DNA of 64,000 bases from an uncultured Treponema sp. (GTDB taxonomy: Bacteria > Spirochaetota > Spirochaetia > Treponematales > Treponemataceae). Under the pieces are notes generated by a model that did no database searches, was not told the DNA's origin, and saw nothing but the letters and a program-made list of their open reading frames with translations. Made by a program: the position numbers and the translations under genes. Below are positions 49,906-58,228 of the stretch, piece after piece; position 1 is the stretch's first letter, and every line of letters starts with the position of its first letter. The DNA lies in NCBI GenBank assembly GCA_910584475.1, contig CAJUBD010000015.1, positions 1-64,000 of the forward strand, in the 5' to 3' direction.

Positions 49906-52005
49906 ATGGCAGTAGAAAGAGTGACTTACAAAATCGGCGACGAGGAACTTGTCCTCGAAACCGGCAGGATGGGAAAGCAGGCCAACGGATGCGTCTACGC
50001 GCAGTTCGCGGGCACTTCCGTAATCGCCACGGTTTGCGCTTCGAGCACTGTGGTGGAGGGAATGGACTATGTTCCAGTTACGGTGGAATACAACGAAAAA
50101 TTTTACGCGGCGGGGAAAATTCCCGGAGGATTCGTAAAGCGCGAAGGTCGACCGAAGGACAAGGAAATTTTGGTTTCGCGCCTGATTGACCGCCCGATGC
50201 GTCCGCTTTTCGAGATGTCGTTTGGACGGGAAATCCAAATCGTTCCGACTTGCGTGAGCGCGGACGGAATCCACACGCCAGACATTTTGGCGGTAATCGC
50301 TTCAAGCGCGGCGGTGACGATTTCGGACATTCCTTTCCATGGGCCTGTGGCCGCTTGCCGCGTGGGCTACATCGACGGAAAATACGTCATCAATCCGACT
50401 TTCCAAGAACAGGAAAAGGCGCAGCTTGAAATCGTCGTGGCGGGAACGAAGGACGGCTTTACGATGGTTGAGGGCGGCGCGAACGAGGCCACCGAAGAAG
50501 TGATGCTCGGCGCGTTGAACGAGGCGCAGAAATTCATCACGGACATGTGCTTGCTTCAGGAGGAATTGCAGAAAAAGGCGGGCAAGGAAAAACTGCCGCT
50601 CGCGCCGCTCGACGTGACGCTTGAAAATGCCGAGGCGATCGAGGCGGAAGCCACGCCGCTTTTGAAGGAGGCTTGTTTCCGCGACGGAAAGCAAAATCGC
50701 GGCAAGGCGATTCGCGAGGCCATCGCGAAGATAAAGGAAAATCATGCCGAACAATTGGCGGACGAAATTCAGGCGAAACTTTTCTCAGGCCTTATGGACG
50801 ACATTCAGTACAAACTTTTGCGAAAAAGCATTTTGGATGAAGGCGTGAGAATTGACGGAAGAAAGTGCGACGAGATTCGCCCCATCAATTGCGAAGTGAA
50901 TGTCCTGCCTCAGCCGCACGGAAGTGCGCTTTTTACTCGCGGTGAAACTCAGTCGCTCGCGGTGACGACGCTCGGCACTTTGATGGACGAGCAGGAATAC
51001 GATGACATCGACGGCGAGCGAAGCGAGCATTTTATTTTGCATTACAATTTTCCGCCTTATTCTGTCGGCGAAACCGGCCGTCTCACCACTGGCCGCCGCG
51101 AAATCGGGCACGGCAATTTGGCGCGACGCTCGCTTGAGCCGATGGTTCCAAGCCGCGAAGAATTCCCGTACACAATCCGCGTTGTTTCGGAAATACTTGA
51201 GTCGAACGGCTCTTCTTCGCAGGCTTCCACTTGCGGCGGCACGCTTTCGATGTTGGCGGCGGGCGTTCCGATGAAAAAAATGGTCGCGGGAATTGCGATG
51301 GGATTGATTACCGAGGGCGAACATTACGAGCGATACAAGATTCTTTCTGACATTCTCGGCGAGGAAGACCATCTCGGCGACATGGATTTCAAAGTGGCTG
51401 GAACTCGCGACGGAATCACCGGATTCCAGATGGACATCAAGATTCCCGGCGTCACGACTGAAATCATGCAAAAAGCTTTGGAGCAGGCGCGCGTGGGACG
51501 GCTGCACATTCTCGGCATCATGGAACAATGCATTTCAAAGCCGCAGGCGATTTCCGCTTTCGCGCCGAAAATCCTTTCGATGAAAATTCCGATTGACAGA
51601 ATCGGGGCGTTGATTGGTCCTGGCGGAAAGAACGTCAAGGCTTTGTGCGCCGAATACGGCGTTACGATCAATACGGACGACGACGGAACCGTTACGATTT
51701 ACGGAAAGACAGGACAGTCCGCTGAAGCCGCGAAAAAGGCCGTCAAGGGCATCACCGAAGATCCCGAGCCTGGCACGATTTATCAGGGCACGGTAAAAAG
51801 CATCAAAGACTTCGGCGCCTTCATCGAAATTCTTCCGGGAAAAGAAGGGCTTTGCCACATTTCCAAACTTTCGCATGGTCGCGTGGAAAAAGTGACCGAC
51901 GTAATCAAGGAAGGACAAGTGATTCCCGTAAAACTTTTGGAAGTGGATCAGCGCGGAAGATTGCAGCTTTCATACATCGATGCGCTCGACGAACAAAAAA
52001 AGTGA
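49906..52005 (+). CDS. pnp: Polynucleotide phosphorylase
   Basis: A 699-residue 3'-5' phosphorolytic exoribonuclease. It has two RNase PH-type domains (first from about 1, second from about 310), separated by a helical domain. In the second, GERSEHFILHYNFPPYSVGE then SSSQASTCGGTLSMLAAGVP and GDMDFKVAGTRDGITGFQMD include the active-site residues. Next come a KH domain (DRIGALIGPGGKNVKALCAE) and an S1 domain (GTVKSIKDFGAFIEILPGKE). Complete and typical in length. Confidence 0.97.
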   Translation: MAVERVTYKIGDEELVLETGRMGKQANGCVYAQFAGTSVIATVCASSTVVEGMDYVPVTVEYNEKFYAAGKIPGGFVKREGRPKDKEILVSRLIDRPMRPLFEMSFGREIQIVPTCVSADGIHTPDILAVIASSAAVTISDIPFHGPVAACRVGYIDGKYVINPTFQEQEKAQLEIVVAGTKDGFTMVEGGANEATEEVMLGALNEAQKFITDMCLLQEELQKKAGKEKLPLAPLDVTLENAEAIEAEATPLLKEACFRDGKQNRGKAIREAIAKIKENHAEQLADEIQAKLFSGLMDDIQYKLLRKSILDEGVRIDGRKCDEIRPINCEVNVLPQPHGSALFTRGETQSLAVTTLGTLMDEQEYDDIDGERSEHFILHYNFPPYSVGETGRLTTGRREIGHGNLARRSLEPMVPSREEFPYTIRVVSEILESNGSSSQASTCGGTLSMLAAGVPMKKMVAGIAMGLITEGEHYERYKILSDILGEEDHLGDMDFKVAGTRDGITGFQMDIKIPGVTTEIMQKALEQARVGRLHILGIMEQCISKPQAISAFAPKILSMKIPIDRIGALIGPGGKNVKALCAEYGVTINTDDDGTVTIYGKTGQSAEAAKKAVKGITEDPEPGTIYQGTVKSIKDFGAFIEILPGKEGLCHISKLSHGRVEKVTDVIKEGQVIPVKLLEVDQRGRLQLSYIDALDEQKK

Positions 52006-52169
52006 ATAGGTAATAGGGTATAAGTAGTCGGTAATAGTCGCAGCTCGAAGAGTTGCGACTTGCGACAGAATGGTTGTGCGCGAGTTTTTGTGCTTTTTGT
52101 GAGCGAAGCGAACGAAAATGCGGGCGTTGCGAGCAAACCAAAAATCGTTAAGCAACCGTAGGTTGCGAC

Positions 52170-52577
52170 ATGGATTTGAAAAAGGAAAATTGGAAGATGC
52201 TCTACGAGCGGGCGGTCGCCGTGGTGAATCCGCGAAAGATAAGCGAAACTGTCACTTGCGGAGAAGTGGGCGCGGCGATTCAAACTTTGGGCGGCAATGT
52301 CTACACGGGCGTTTGTGTCGATACGGCAAGCACGCTCGGAATATGCGCGGAGCGAAACGCGATTTTCAACATGCTCACGAATGGCGAAAGTGAAATCGCG
52401 AAAATCGTCTGCATTTTGGACGGCAAATGTGGCGCTCCGTGCGGCGCGTGTCGCGAACTTTTGGCGCAGATTTGCGGAAAGCGTGCGTCTCAAGTTGAAA
52501 TCCTGATGGACGCTGAAACGATGCGCGTCGCGACTTTGAAAGAACTTTGCCCCGAATGGTGGCTGGAAATCAGTTAA
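52170..52577 (+). CDS. cdd: Cytidine deaminase-like protein
   Basis: A 135-residue zinc deaminase converting cytidine or deoxycytidine to uridine. The zinc and catalytic motifs are GICAERNAIFNML (Cys, Glu) and GAPCGACRELL (two Cys). VYTGVCVDTASTLGICAERN gives the substrate-binding strand. The usual N-terminal FxPYS-like motif is absent (SETVTCGEVGAAI instead), resembling blasticidin-S-deaminase-like relatives. A base-modified or other cytosine nucleoside substrate is possible. No strong ribosome site; palindromic repeats fill 52006-52169. Confidence 0.82.
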   Translation: MDLKKENWKMLYERAVAVVNPRKISETVTCGEVGAAIQTLGGNVYTGVCVDTASTLGICAERNAIFNMLTNGESEIAKIVCILDGKCGAPCGACRELLAQICGKRASQVEILMDAETMRVATLKELCPEWWLEIS

Positions 52578-52631
52578 CAATGAATAATTAGTAGTGCGAG
52601 TTTTCGCGAATGAAAGTGGAATTAGACGCAG

Positions 52632-52686
52632 ATTCTCACGGCGCACGAGCGACGAAGTGAAATAAAATTCCGCTATGAAAACGGCG
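52632..52686. repeat. 55-bp dispersed repeat
   Basis: Matches 46967-47021 in the same orientation at 47 of 55 bases. It lies between cdd and dut. Confidence 0.7.
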
Positions 52687-52721
52687 ACAGCCGTATAAAC
52701 GCGGATATAAATGGAGATGTT

Positions 52722-53162
52722 GTGGAAAAAATCGAGATTTTTGTAAAGGCGGAAAACGGCGTCGCGCTTCCTGAATACAAGACTTTGGGCGCGGCGGGTG
52801 CGGATGTTTGCGCGCGTTTGGAAAGCCCTGTCGTGATGAAGCCGCTTTCGCGCGCGGTGATTCCGACCGGGCTTTTTTTCGCGATTCCGCAAGGCTTTGA
52901 AATCCAAGTGCGGCCGCGAAGCGGGCTTGCGGCGAAAAGCGGCGTTACGGTTTTGAACACGCCCGGCACGATTGACAGTGACTATCGCGGCGAACTCAAA
53001 GTTATTCTCATCAATTTAGGCGAGACGGATTTCATCGTGAAAGACGGCGACAGAATCGCGCAGATTGTAGCCGCTCCGATTACGCAGGCGATTTTTTCGC
53101 GGACGGAAAATCTCGATGAAACCGAGCGCGGAGAAGGCGGCTTCGGCTCTACGGGAATTTAA
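52722..53162 (+). CDS. dut: dUTP diphosphatase
   Basis: A 146-residue trimeric dUTPase that hydrolyses dUTP to dUMP. All five motifs appear: GAAGADVCA, PRSGLAAKSG, NTPGTIDSDYRGELKV, DGDRIAQIVAAPI and the C-terminal ERGEGGFGSTG arm. The start is GTG 52722, with GGAG 5 nt upstream; no ATG lies in frame before the first motif. Confidence 0.95.
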   Translation: MEKIEIFVKAENGVALPEYKTLGAAGADVCARLESPVVMKPLSRAVIPTGLFFAIPQGFEIQVRPRSGLAAKSGVTVLNTPGTIDSDYRGELKVILINLGETDFIVKDGDRIAQIVAAPITQAIFSRTENLDETERGEGGFGSTGI

Positions 53163-53206
53163 TACAGTGGATGGTGCGCGAGTTTTCGTGGTTCTTTAGA
53201 ACAAAA

Positions 53207-53284
53207 AGTAATGGGTAATAAGTAGGTAATAAGTAGGTAATAAGTAGTAAGTAATAGTGCGAGTTTGCGCTTTGCGCAAACTCG
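53207..53284. repeat. Tandem TAGGTAATAAG units and a GCGAGTTT hairpin
   Basis: About three tandem 11-bp TAATAAGTAGG units are followed by CGAGTTTGCG...CGCAAACTCG (53260-53283). No gene lies in 53163-53356. Confidence 0.6.
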
Positions 53285-53356
53285 TTAGCGTAGCGGCGCA
53301 CGGTCGCAAGACATGCGATGTAAGTCGTAGGCTTGCAGTTTCTTTATTTGTAAAAA

Positions 53357-54610
53357 ATGTTTTCAAAAAAAATATTTGACTTAAAAGAAAAAATTCTCGG
53401 AACTAAAATTTTCCAAAAGATGAATTGTGCACTTGACTTGCTTTTGAAAAAAGGCAAAAGAATTTTCATTCATGTCAAATTCAAAAAGCGCGCGAACCAC
53501 GACAGGACGCTTGTGCGCTATATTGTGCGTGAGCTGCTCGTTTATTTTTTCGCAATGTTCTTGGTTTTCTTTTTGATTTTTTTCGTGAACCAGATTCTGC
53601 TTTTTATGAAGCAGCTTTTGGGAAAGCGCATTCCGATTTCCGACGCGATGAAACTCATGCTTTATTCGCTGCCCTTTGTAATCGCGCAGTCCGCGCCTTT
53701 CGCGACGCTCACTGGATTTTTGATGTGTCTCGGGCGAATGGTGAGCGACAACGAAATCCTGATTTTCCGCGCCTCGGGATTTTCGCTTGGAAGGCTTTTG
53801 TTGCGACCGATTTTAATTTTGGGAATCGTGATTTCCCTTTTTTCTTTTTTCGTGAACGACTACCTTTTGCCGCTCGGCACTTCCGCCACGCGCACCCAGC
53901 TTCGAAAGACAATCGCCTCGAACCCGACGATGGAAATCGAAGCTAACAGCATAAAGCGAATGAACGATACGACCGTCGTAATCGGCGGCGTTCAGGATAA
54001 AGTCATAAGCGACCTCGTGCTTTTTGACCGTGACTCCGACGGAAGGCAGCGCGTGATCGTCGCGGGAAAGACTTTGGCGGACAGCGGCGCGATGGAGGGG
54101 GTGAGCATGCGGTTCGACATGAGCGACGCTTGCATCACGGTTTTCGACAGAAGGGAGAAAAGCGATTTCGACGTGATGACTTCCAAATTGATGTCGCTGA
54201 ATCTTTTTGAAAGCACGGTCTTCAATTTCGAGCGGCGCATTTCGCCCTCGGAAATGACGAGCCACGATCTCGGAAAAAAAATCCGCGATATGAAAAAGAA
54301 TTCCGAAGGCAGTGCGCAGGAACTCAACATGAATGTGCTTGAATACAACAAGAAATTTTCGCTTCCTTTCGGCTCGTTTTTTTTCGCGTTTTTGGCGATG
54401 CCGCTCGCGCTGCTTTTCGGAAAGGTGAACGGACAGACAATCGGGCTTGTAGTGGGCATTTTCATTTCGTTCGTATATTGGGCGATGATGACCGTGGGAA
54501 TCCAACTTGGCATGCGAAACGGGATGAATGGATTCTTCTTGATGTGGCTTCCGAACGCGACGGTTGGAATCGCGTCTATAATTTTTTATATGCTCGCGCG
54601 GCGAAAATAA
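53357..54610 (+). CDS. LptF-like YjgP/YjgQ permease
   Basis: A 417-residue inner-membrane protein of the LptF/LptG family. Three N-terminal spans (about 60-175) include LLVYFFAMFLVFFLIFFVNQ and PFVIAQSAPFATLTGFLMCL. A periplasmic beta-jellyroll-like region follows (about 175-320), then three C-terminal spans. In LPS bacteria the pair forms the LptB2FG exporter. The N-terminal 55 residues are an extra basic extension. Its partner begins 12 bp after the stop. Confidence 0.85.
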   Translation: MFSKKIFDLKEKILGTKIFQKMNCALDLLLKKGKRIFIHVKFKKRANHDRTLVRYIVRELLVYFFAMFLVFFLIFFVNQILLFMKQLLGKRIPISDAMKLMLYSLPFVIAQSAPFATLTGFLMCLGRMVSDNEILIFRASGFSLGRLLLRPILILGIVISLFSFFVNDYLLPLGTSATRTQLRKTIASNPTMEIEANSIKRMNDTTVVIGGVQDKVISDLVLFDRDSDGRQRVIVAGKTLADSGAMEGVSMRFDMSDACITVFDRREKSDFDVMTSKLMSLNLFESTVFNFERRISPSEMTSHDLGKKIRDMKKNSEGSAQELNMNVLEYNKKFSLPFGSFFFAFLAMPLALLFGKVNGQTIGLVVGIFISFVYWAMMTVGIQLGMRNGMNGFFLMWLPNATVGIASIIFYMLARRK

Positions 54611-54622
54611 TTTGGCAATAAA

Positions 54623-55693
54623 ATGAAACTCGTGCTTTATATTTACAGGATGTTCTTTCCGCTTTTCCTCGCGGCGATGGTGACGTTCGCGTTCATCTTG
54701 GAAATGGTGGATTTGATGATGAACATCTGGCGTTACATCTACAATTCCGTTCCGATGAACGTAGTCGGCACGATAATGCTGAATTTTTTGCCGAAGACTT
54801 TTACTTGGGCGATGCCGCTTGCGGTTTTGTTCGCCTCGTGCTTTATGCTTTCCACGCTTTATTCTAACAACGAGCTTACCGCGCTTTTCGCTTCGGGCGT
54901 TTCCCTCATACAATTCACCGCGCCGCTTCTGGCGCTTTCCGCGATTTTTTCCGTCGCGCTTTTTTTCTTTCAGGACAAAGTGGTGGTGAAGTCGAGCTTG
55001 AAATATGAGCAGGTGAAGTCCGCCGCGCTCAATCAGGAAAAGGACTTGGACAACGACAACATCGTCATAATAAGCGAAGGCGGGACGAAAATCTACAAGG
55101 CCGATTATTTCGACAACGACTTGCAGCGTTTGCGGAATCTGTGCGTGGTACTTCGCGGCGAGGACAAGGAATTGCGTTCGATTATAAGCGCGAACTACGC
55201 TTCCTGGAACGAAGGCCATTGGAGCACGCAGAATGGTTGGGAATATCGTTATGAAAATGGCGAGATGAAGGGCTTGCCGCTCGGACGCGAAGTCGAATTG
55301 ACATTGGTAGAGCCGCCCGAGACTTTCAGGAACAACACGGTTTCCGTGGAGTCGGCTACGATTGAAGAAAGCCGCGCGTACATCGAGCACTTGCAAAAAA
55401 CCGGCTTGCCTTTTTCCGAGGCCTTGAGCCAGTATTACAACAAGTTTTCATTCCCGATCGTAGTGTTCATCGTGGCGTTCCTTTCGGTGGGAATTTCCGG
55501 CAAAGGCAGACGCAACGTTTTCGTCATAAGCCTCACTCTTTCTCTCGCGGCGGCGGTCTTGTTCTATGTGACGCAGATGGTCACGATGCTGATGGCGAAG
55601 TTCGGAATTCTTCCGCCCCTTTTCGGCGCGTGGCTTCCCGTGGTGCTTTTTATTTTTTTAAGCGTGGTGTTGCTGAAATATTCGCACACTTGA
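54623..55693 (+). CDS. LptG-like YjgP/YjgQ permease
   Basis: A 356-residue second subunit with the same layout: N-terminal spans (YIYRMFFPLFLAAMVTFAFI and FTWAMPLAVLFASCFMLSTL), a periplasmic region (about 120-270) and C-terminal spans (FPIVVFIVAFLSVGISGKGR onward). LptG-type residues such as NNELTALFASGVSLIQF precede the periplasmic domain. With the upstream gene it forms the expected heterodimer. Characterised treponemes lack typical LPS, so the cargo may be another lipid. Confidence 0.85.
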   Translation: MKLVLYIYRMFFPLFLAAMVTFAFILEMVDLMMNIWRYIYNSVPMNVVGTIMLNFLPKTFTWAMPLAVLFASCFMLSTLYSNNELTALFASGVSLIQFTAPLLALSAIFSVALFFFQDKVVVKSSLKYEQVKSAALNQEKDLDNDNIVIISEGGTKIYKADYFDNDLQRLRNLCVVLRGEDKELRSIISANYASWNEGHWSTQNGWEYRYENGEMKGLPLGREVELTLVEPPETFRNNTVSVESATIEESRAYIEHLQKTGLPFSEALSQYYNKFSFPIVVFIVAFLSVGISGKGRRNVFVISLTLSLAAAVLFYVTQMVTMLMAKFGILPPLFGAWLPVVLFIFLSVVLLKYSHT

Positions 55694-55749
55694 ATTGCGA
55701 TTTTTACAAAAAGGCTCTCCGCTATGCAACAACTCAATTCAATTCTCTG

Positions 55750-55778
55750 CTGACAAAATTCCGAAAATGTGCTACAAT
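55750..55778 (+). promoter_or_regulatory. tgt promoter (leaderless)
   Basis: CTGACA (55750-55755), 17 bp, extended -10 TGCTACAAT ending at 55778, six nt to ATG 55785. Confidence 0.7.
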
Positions 55779-55784
55779 TCCTTG

Positions 55785-56915
55785 ATGACGAAAGACATTT
55801 TTCAAATCCTGCACAAAGACGGACGCGCGCGCACGGGGCTTCTCACGCTTCCTCACGGAACTGTGCGCACTCCGGTTTTCATGCCCGTGGGGACTAACGG
55901 CGCGGTAAAGGCGATTTCCAAGGACGACCTTGAAGAAATCGGATTCGAGATAATTTTGGCGAACACATACCATTTGTACTTGCGTCCGGGAAGCGCGCTT
56001 GTGCGAGAGGGGGGAGGACTTCACGGCTTTTCCGGATGGAAGAAGAATTTCCTCACCGATTCGGGCGGCTTCCAAGTCTTCTCGCTTTCGAAAATACGGA
56101 AAGTCTTGGACGACGGCGTTCGCTTCCAAAGCACGGTGGACGGCTCGTACCATTTGTTTACGCCCGAAAGCGTCGTCCGCACGCAGGCGGATTTTTCAAG
56201 CGACATCCAAATGCAGTTGGATGTGTGCACGCCGTGGAATGCGGAGCGAAGCGAAGCCGAACGCGCCCTGCGTATAACGAGCCGCTGGCTTGAACGAGCA
56301 AAGTCGGAATGGGAAAAGGTGAGGGGCGAGGAGAATTACTCAGGCGTCCTGTTTCCGATTGTGCAGGGAAATTTTTTCGAGGACTTGCGCGAGGAAAGCG
56401 CGCGCTTCGTCTCGGCACTCGACCTTCCGGGAATAGCGATCGGCGGACTTTCCGTGGGCGAGCCTTCGGAAGTTTTCGCGCACTTTTTGCGACACACCGT
56501 CTCCTTCCTTCCAGAAGAAAAGGTCAAGTATGTGATGGGAATCGGCACACCCGAATACATCTTCGAGGCGGTGGCGGACGGAGTGGACATGTTCGACTGC
56601 GTTCTCCCCACGCGCAACGCGCGTAACGGCTCGTACTTCACGCGCGACGGAATGCTTTCTATAAAGCAGGAACGCTTCACGCGCGACTTTTCGCCTATTG
56701 ACGAGCAATGCCAATGCAAGGTCTGCCGCAACTACAGTCGCGCATATCTGCGACACCTTTTCAAAAGCAACGAAATTCTTTCTTCGATGCTCGCGAGTTA
56801 CCACAACCTTTATTTCTTGAACGACTTGCTCGTGCAAATCCGTGCCTCAATCGAAGGAAATCGCTTCGCGGAATTCAGAAAAGTTTTTATAGCGCGATTT
56901 TCCAAAGGCGTATAA
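55785..56915 (+). CDS. tgt: tRNA-guanine transglycosylase (queuine)
   Basis: A 376-residue TIM-barrel enzyme that exchanges guanine 34 in GUN-anticodon tRNAs for preQ1. FLTDSGGFQVFSL has the catalytic Asp, AIGGLSVGEPSEVF and MGIGTPEYIFEAVADGVDMF follow, and FDCVLPTRNARNG holds the second catalytic Asp region. The zinc site is CQCKVCRNYSRAYLRHLF (Cys cluster and His). An upstream extension to 55695 is excluded since the -10 box lies just before ATG 55785. The last A of its stop codon is the first base of a 37-codon frame. Confidence 0.95.
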   Translation: MTKDIFQILHKDGRARTGLLTLPHGTVRTPVFMPVGTNGAVKAISKDDLEEIGFEIILANTYHLYLRPGSALVREGGGLHGFSGWKKNFLTDSGGFQVFSLSKIRKVLDDGVRFQSTVDGSYHLFTPESVVRTQADFSSDIQMQLDVCTPWNAERSEAERALRITSRWLERAKSEWEKVRGEENYSGVLFPIVQGNFFEDLREESARFVSALDLPGIAIGGLSVGEPSEVFAHFLRHTVSFLPEEKVKYVMGIGTPEYIFEAVADGVDMFDCVLPTRNARNGSYFTRDGMLSIKQERFTRDFSPIDEQCQCKVCRNYSRAYLRHLFKSNEILSSMLASYHNLYFLNDLLVQIRASIEGNRFAEFRKVFIARFSKGV

Positions 56916-57028
56916 TGAAAGTGTGGTGCGCGTCGAATGAGGGAAACGCGTCTATTGTCGTTCCCTTTGAAACTTCGCGCTCGTTACGAGCCGTTTTATT
57001 GCGAAATGGCGTTTTTACCGACGAATAG
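56915..57028 (+). CDS. Short frame (37 residues) coupled to tgt, doubtful
   Basis: The TAATG junction fuses the tgt stop with ATG 56915. The product (MKVWCASNEGNASIVVPFET...) has no family. Such an overlap can mean translational coupling, but the sequence may be only the spacer to the pseudouridine synthase, which starts 18 bp later. Confidence 0.2.
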   Translation: MKVWCASNEGNASIVVPFETSRSLRAVLLRNGVFTDE

Positions 57029-57046
57029 AATTGAAAATTTGCTTCT

Positions 57047-58228
57047 ATGAAAAAAACGATTTCTTTTGACGTGAAAAAAAATTCTCGGCTCGACGATTTT
57101 CTTATAGAAATTTTGCCGTCCGTACTCGGACATTTAAATTCCGCGGCTGAAATATCGCCGCCGAATTTAATCCGAGTTTCTTGCGGAAACTCGCCTATTG
57201 AAATTGTCCGCCTACGCGGACGAATTGAGCATCCTCGAAAGCCCGATCTTCATGGACCGCTTAATCCTAAGGATGAATTCTTCGCTTCGGAAAACGAAAA
57301 ATTTTTGAGCAATTCTAAAATCCGCCGCCTGATTTTCAGCGGAAATGTTTTAGTCGAAAATAATGTCGTGAAAAATCCCGCTTTCATTTTGAGAAATTCT
57401 TCGCGCGTGAAAATTTTATTTGACAGCGAAAGAATTTTTTTTGAAAAGCAAAATGGCGACATCGATTTTTCGCTTTGCGAAAAGGACGTGGTTTTCGAGG
57501 ACGACTTTTTGCTTGCCGTGAACAAGCCGTCAGGGCTACCGAGCGAAAAAACTTTTTTGGAAAGTCGCGCCTCGCTTTTAGACGCGGCGCGAAAGTATCT
57601 TTGCGAAAGAAATCCTGATCTTGAAAATTATTGCTCGCTCGTGCACAGGCTCGACAAAGGCACTTCCGGCGTGATTTTGTTTTCCAAGAAAAAATACGTG
57701 AACGCCGCACTGCACGAAATGTTTGGAAGCGGGGAGGGGCGGGTGGCGAAGAAAATCTATCTTGCGATTTGCACGAAAAATACTGCGGGAAGCGCGAGCG
57801 CGTTTTTGCGCGGCGCGAAAAATATTGAGAATGAAATCGATTTTGGAAAAGAAGAATTTTCCGTGCGCAATTTTTTAGGCCGCGTCTCAAAAAAATCTCA
57901 AGCAGCAAAATTCGGCGAAGTGCCACAATCTTGCGGCGGAAAATTCGCGAGGACCGACTTTCGCATCTTGGAAAAGAGCGCGGGAAAAATTCTCGTTCAG
58001 GCGAGGCTTTTCACTGGACGCACTCACCAAATCCGCGCACATCTTTCGCAATGCGGCATGCCTGTTTTAGGCGACACGCTTTACGGCGGAGAAAGCGCGA
58101 GCCGAATTTTTTTGCACGCGCGAAGTTTGGAATTGCCTCATCCTGTCACCGGCGAAATCTTGAAATTGCTTTCTCCAGTTCCCGAAGAATTTAAAAAATA
58201 TTTTACCAACTTCGCTGAATATAGGTAG
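57047..58228 (+). CDS. RluD-type 23S rRNA pseudouridine synthase with an in-frame repeat insertion
   Basis: A 393-residue pseudouridine synthase. YCSLVHRLDKGTSGVILFSK carries the catalytic Asp 203. DFLLAVNKPSGLPSEK precedes it and GRTHQIRAHLSQCGMPVLGD is the C-terminal motif. The S4 RNA-binding domain is split: its first helix (NSRLDDFLIEILP, 12-24) is separated from the rest (NSKIRRLIFSGNVLVENNVV, from 89) by about 60 residues. That segment contains DNA matching the dispersed palindromic repeats at 4171-4208. The catalytic domain is intact. The 3' end overlaps the convergent OmpA gene by 26 bp. Target uridine unknown. Confidence 0.87.
   Translation: MKKTISFDVKKNSRLDDFLIEILPSVLGHLNSAAEISPPNLIRVSCGNSPIEIVRLRGRIEHPRKPDLHGPLNPKDEFFASENEKFLSNSKIRRLIFSGNVLVENNVVKNPAFILRNSSRVKILFDSERIFFEKQNGDIDFSLCEKDVVFEDDFLLAVNKPSGLPSEKTFLESRASLLDAARKYLCERNPDLENYCSLVHRLDKGTSGVILFSKKKYVNAALHEMFGSGEGRVAKKIYLAICTKNTAGSASAFLRGAKNIENEIDFGKEEFSVRNFLGRVSKKSQAAKFGEVPQSCGGKFARTDFRILEKSAGKILVQARLFTGRTHQIRAHLSQCGMPVLGDTLYGGESASRIFLHARSLELPHPVTGEILKLLSPVPEEFKKYFTNFAEYR
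57171..57240. repeat. Palindromic repeat copies inside the pseudouridine synthase frame
   Basis: A GAGTTTCTTGCGGAAACTC hairpin (57174-57192) is followed by TTGTCCGCCTACGCGGACGA and GAGCATCCTCGAAA (57204-57240). The second part matches 4171-4207 at 33 of 37 bases. The reading frame passes through as VRLRGRIEHPRKPD. Confidence 0.8.
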
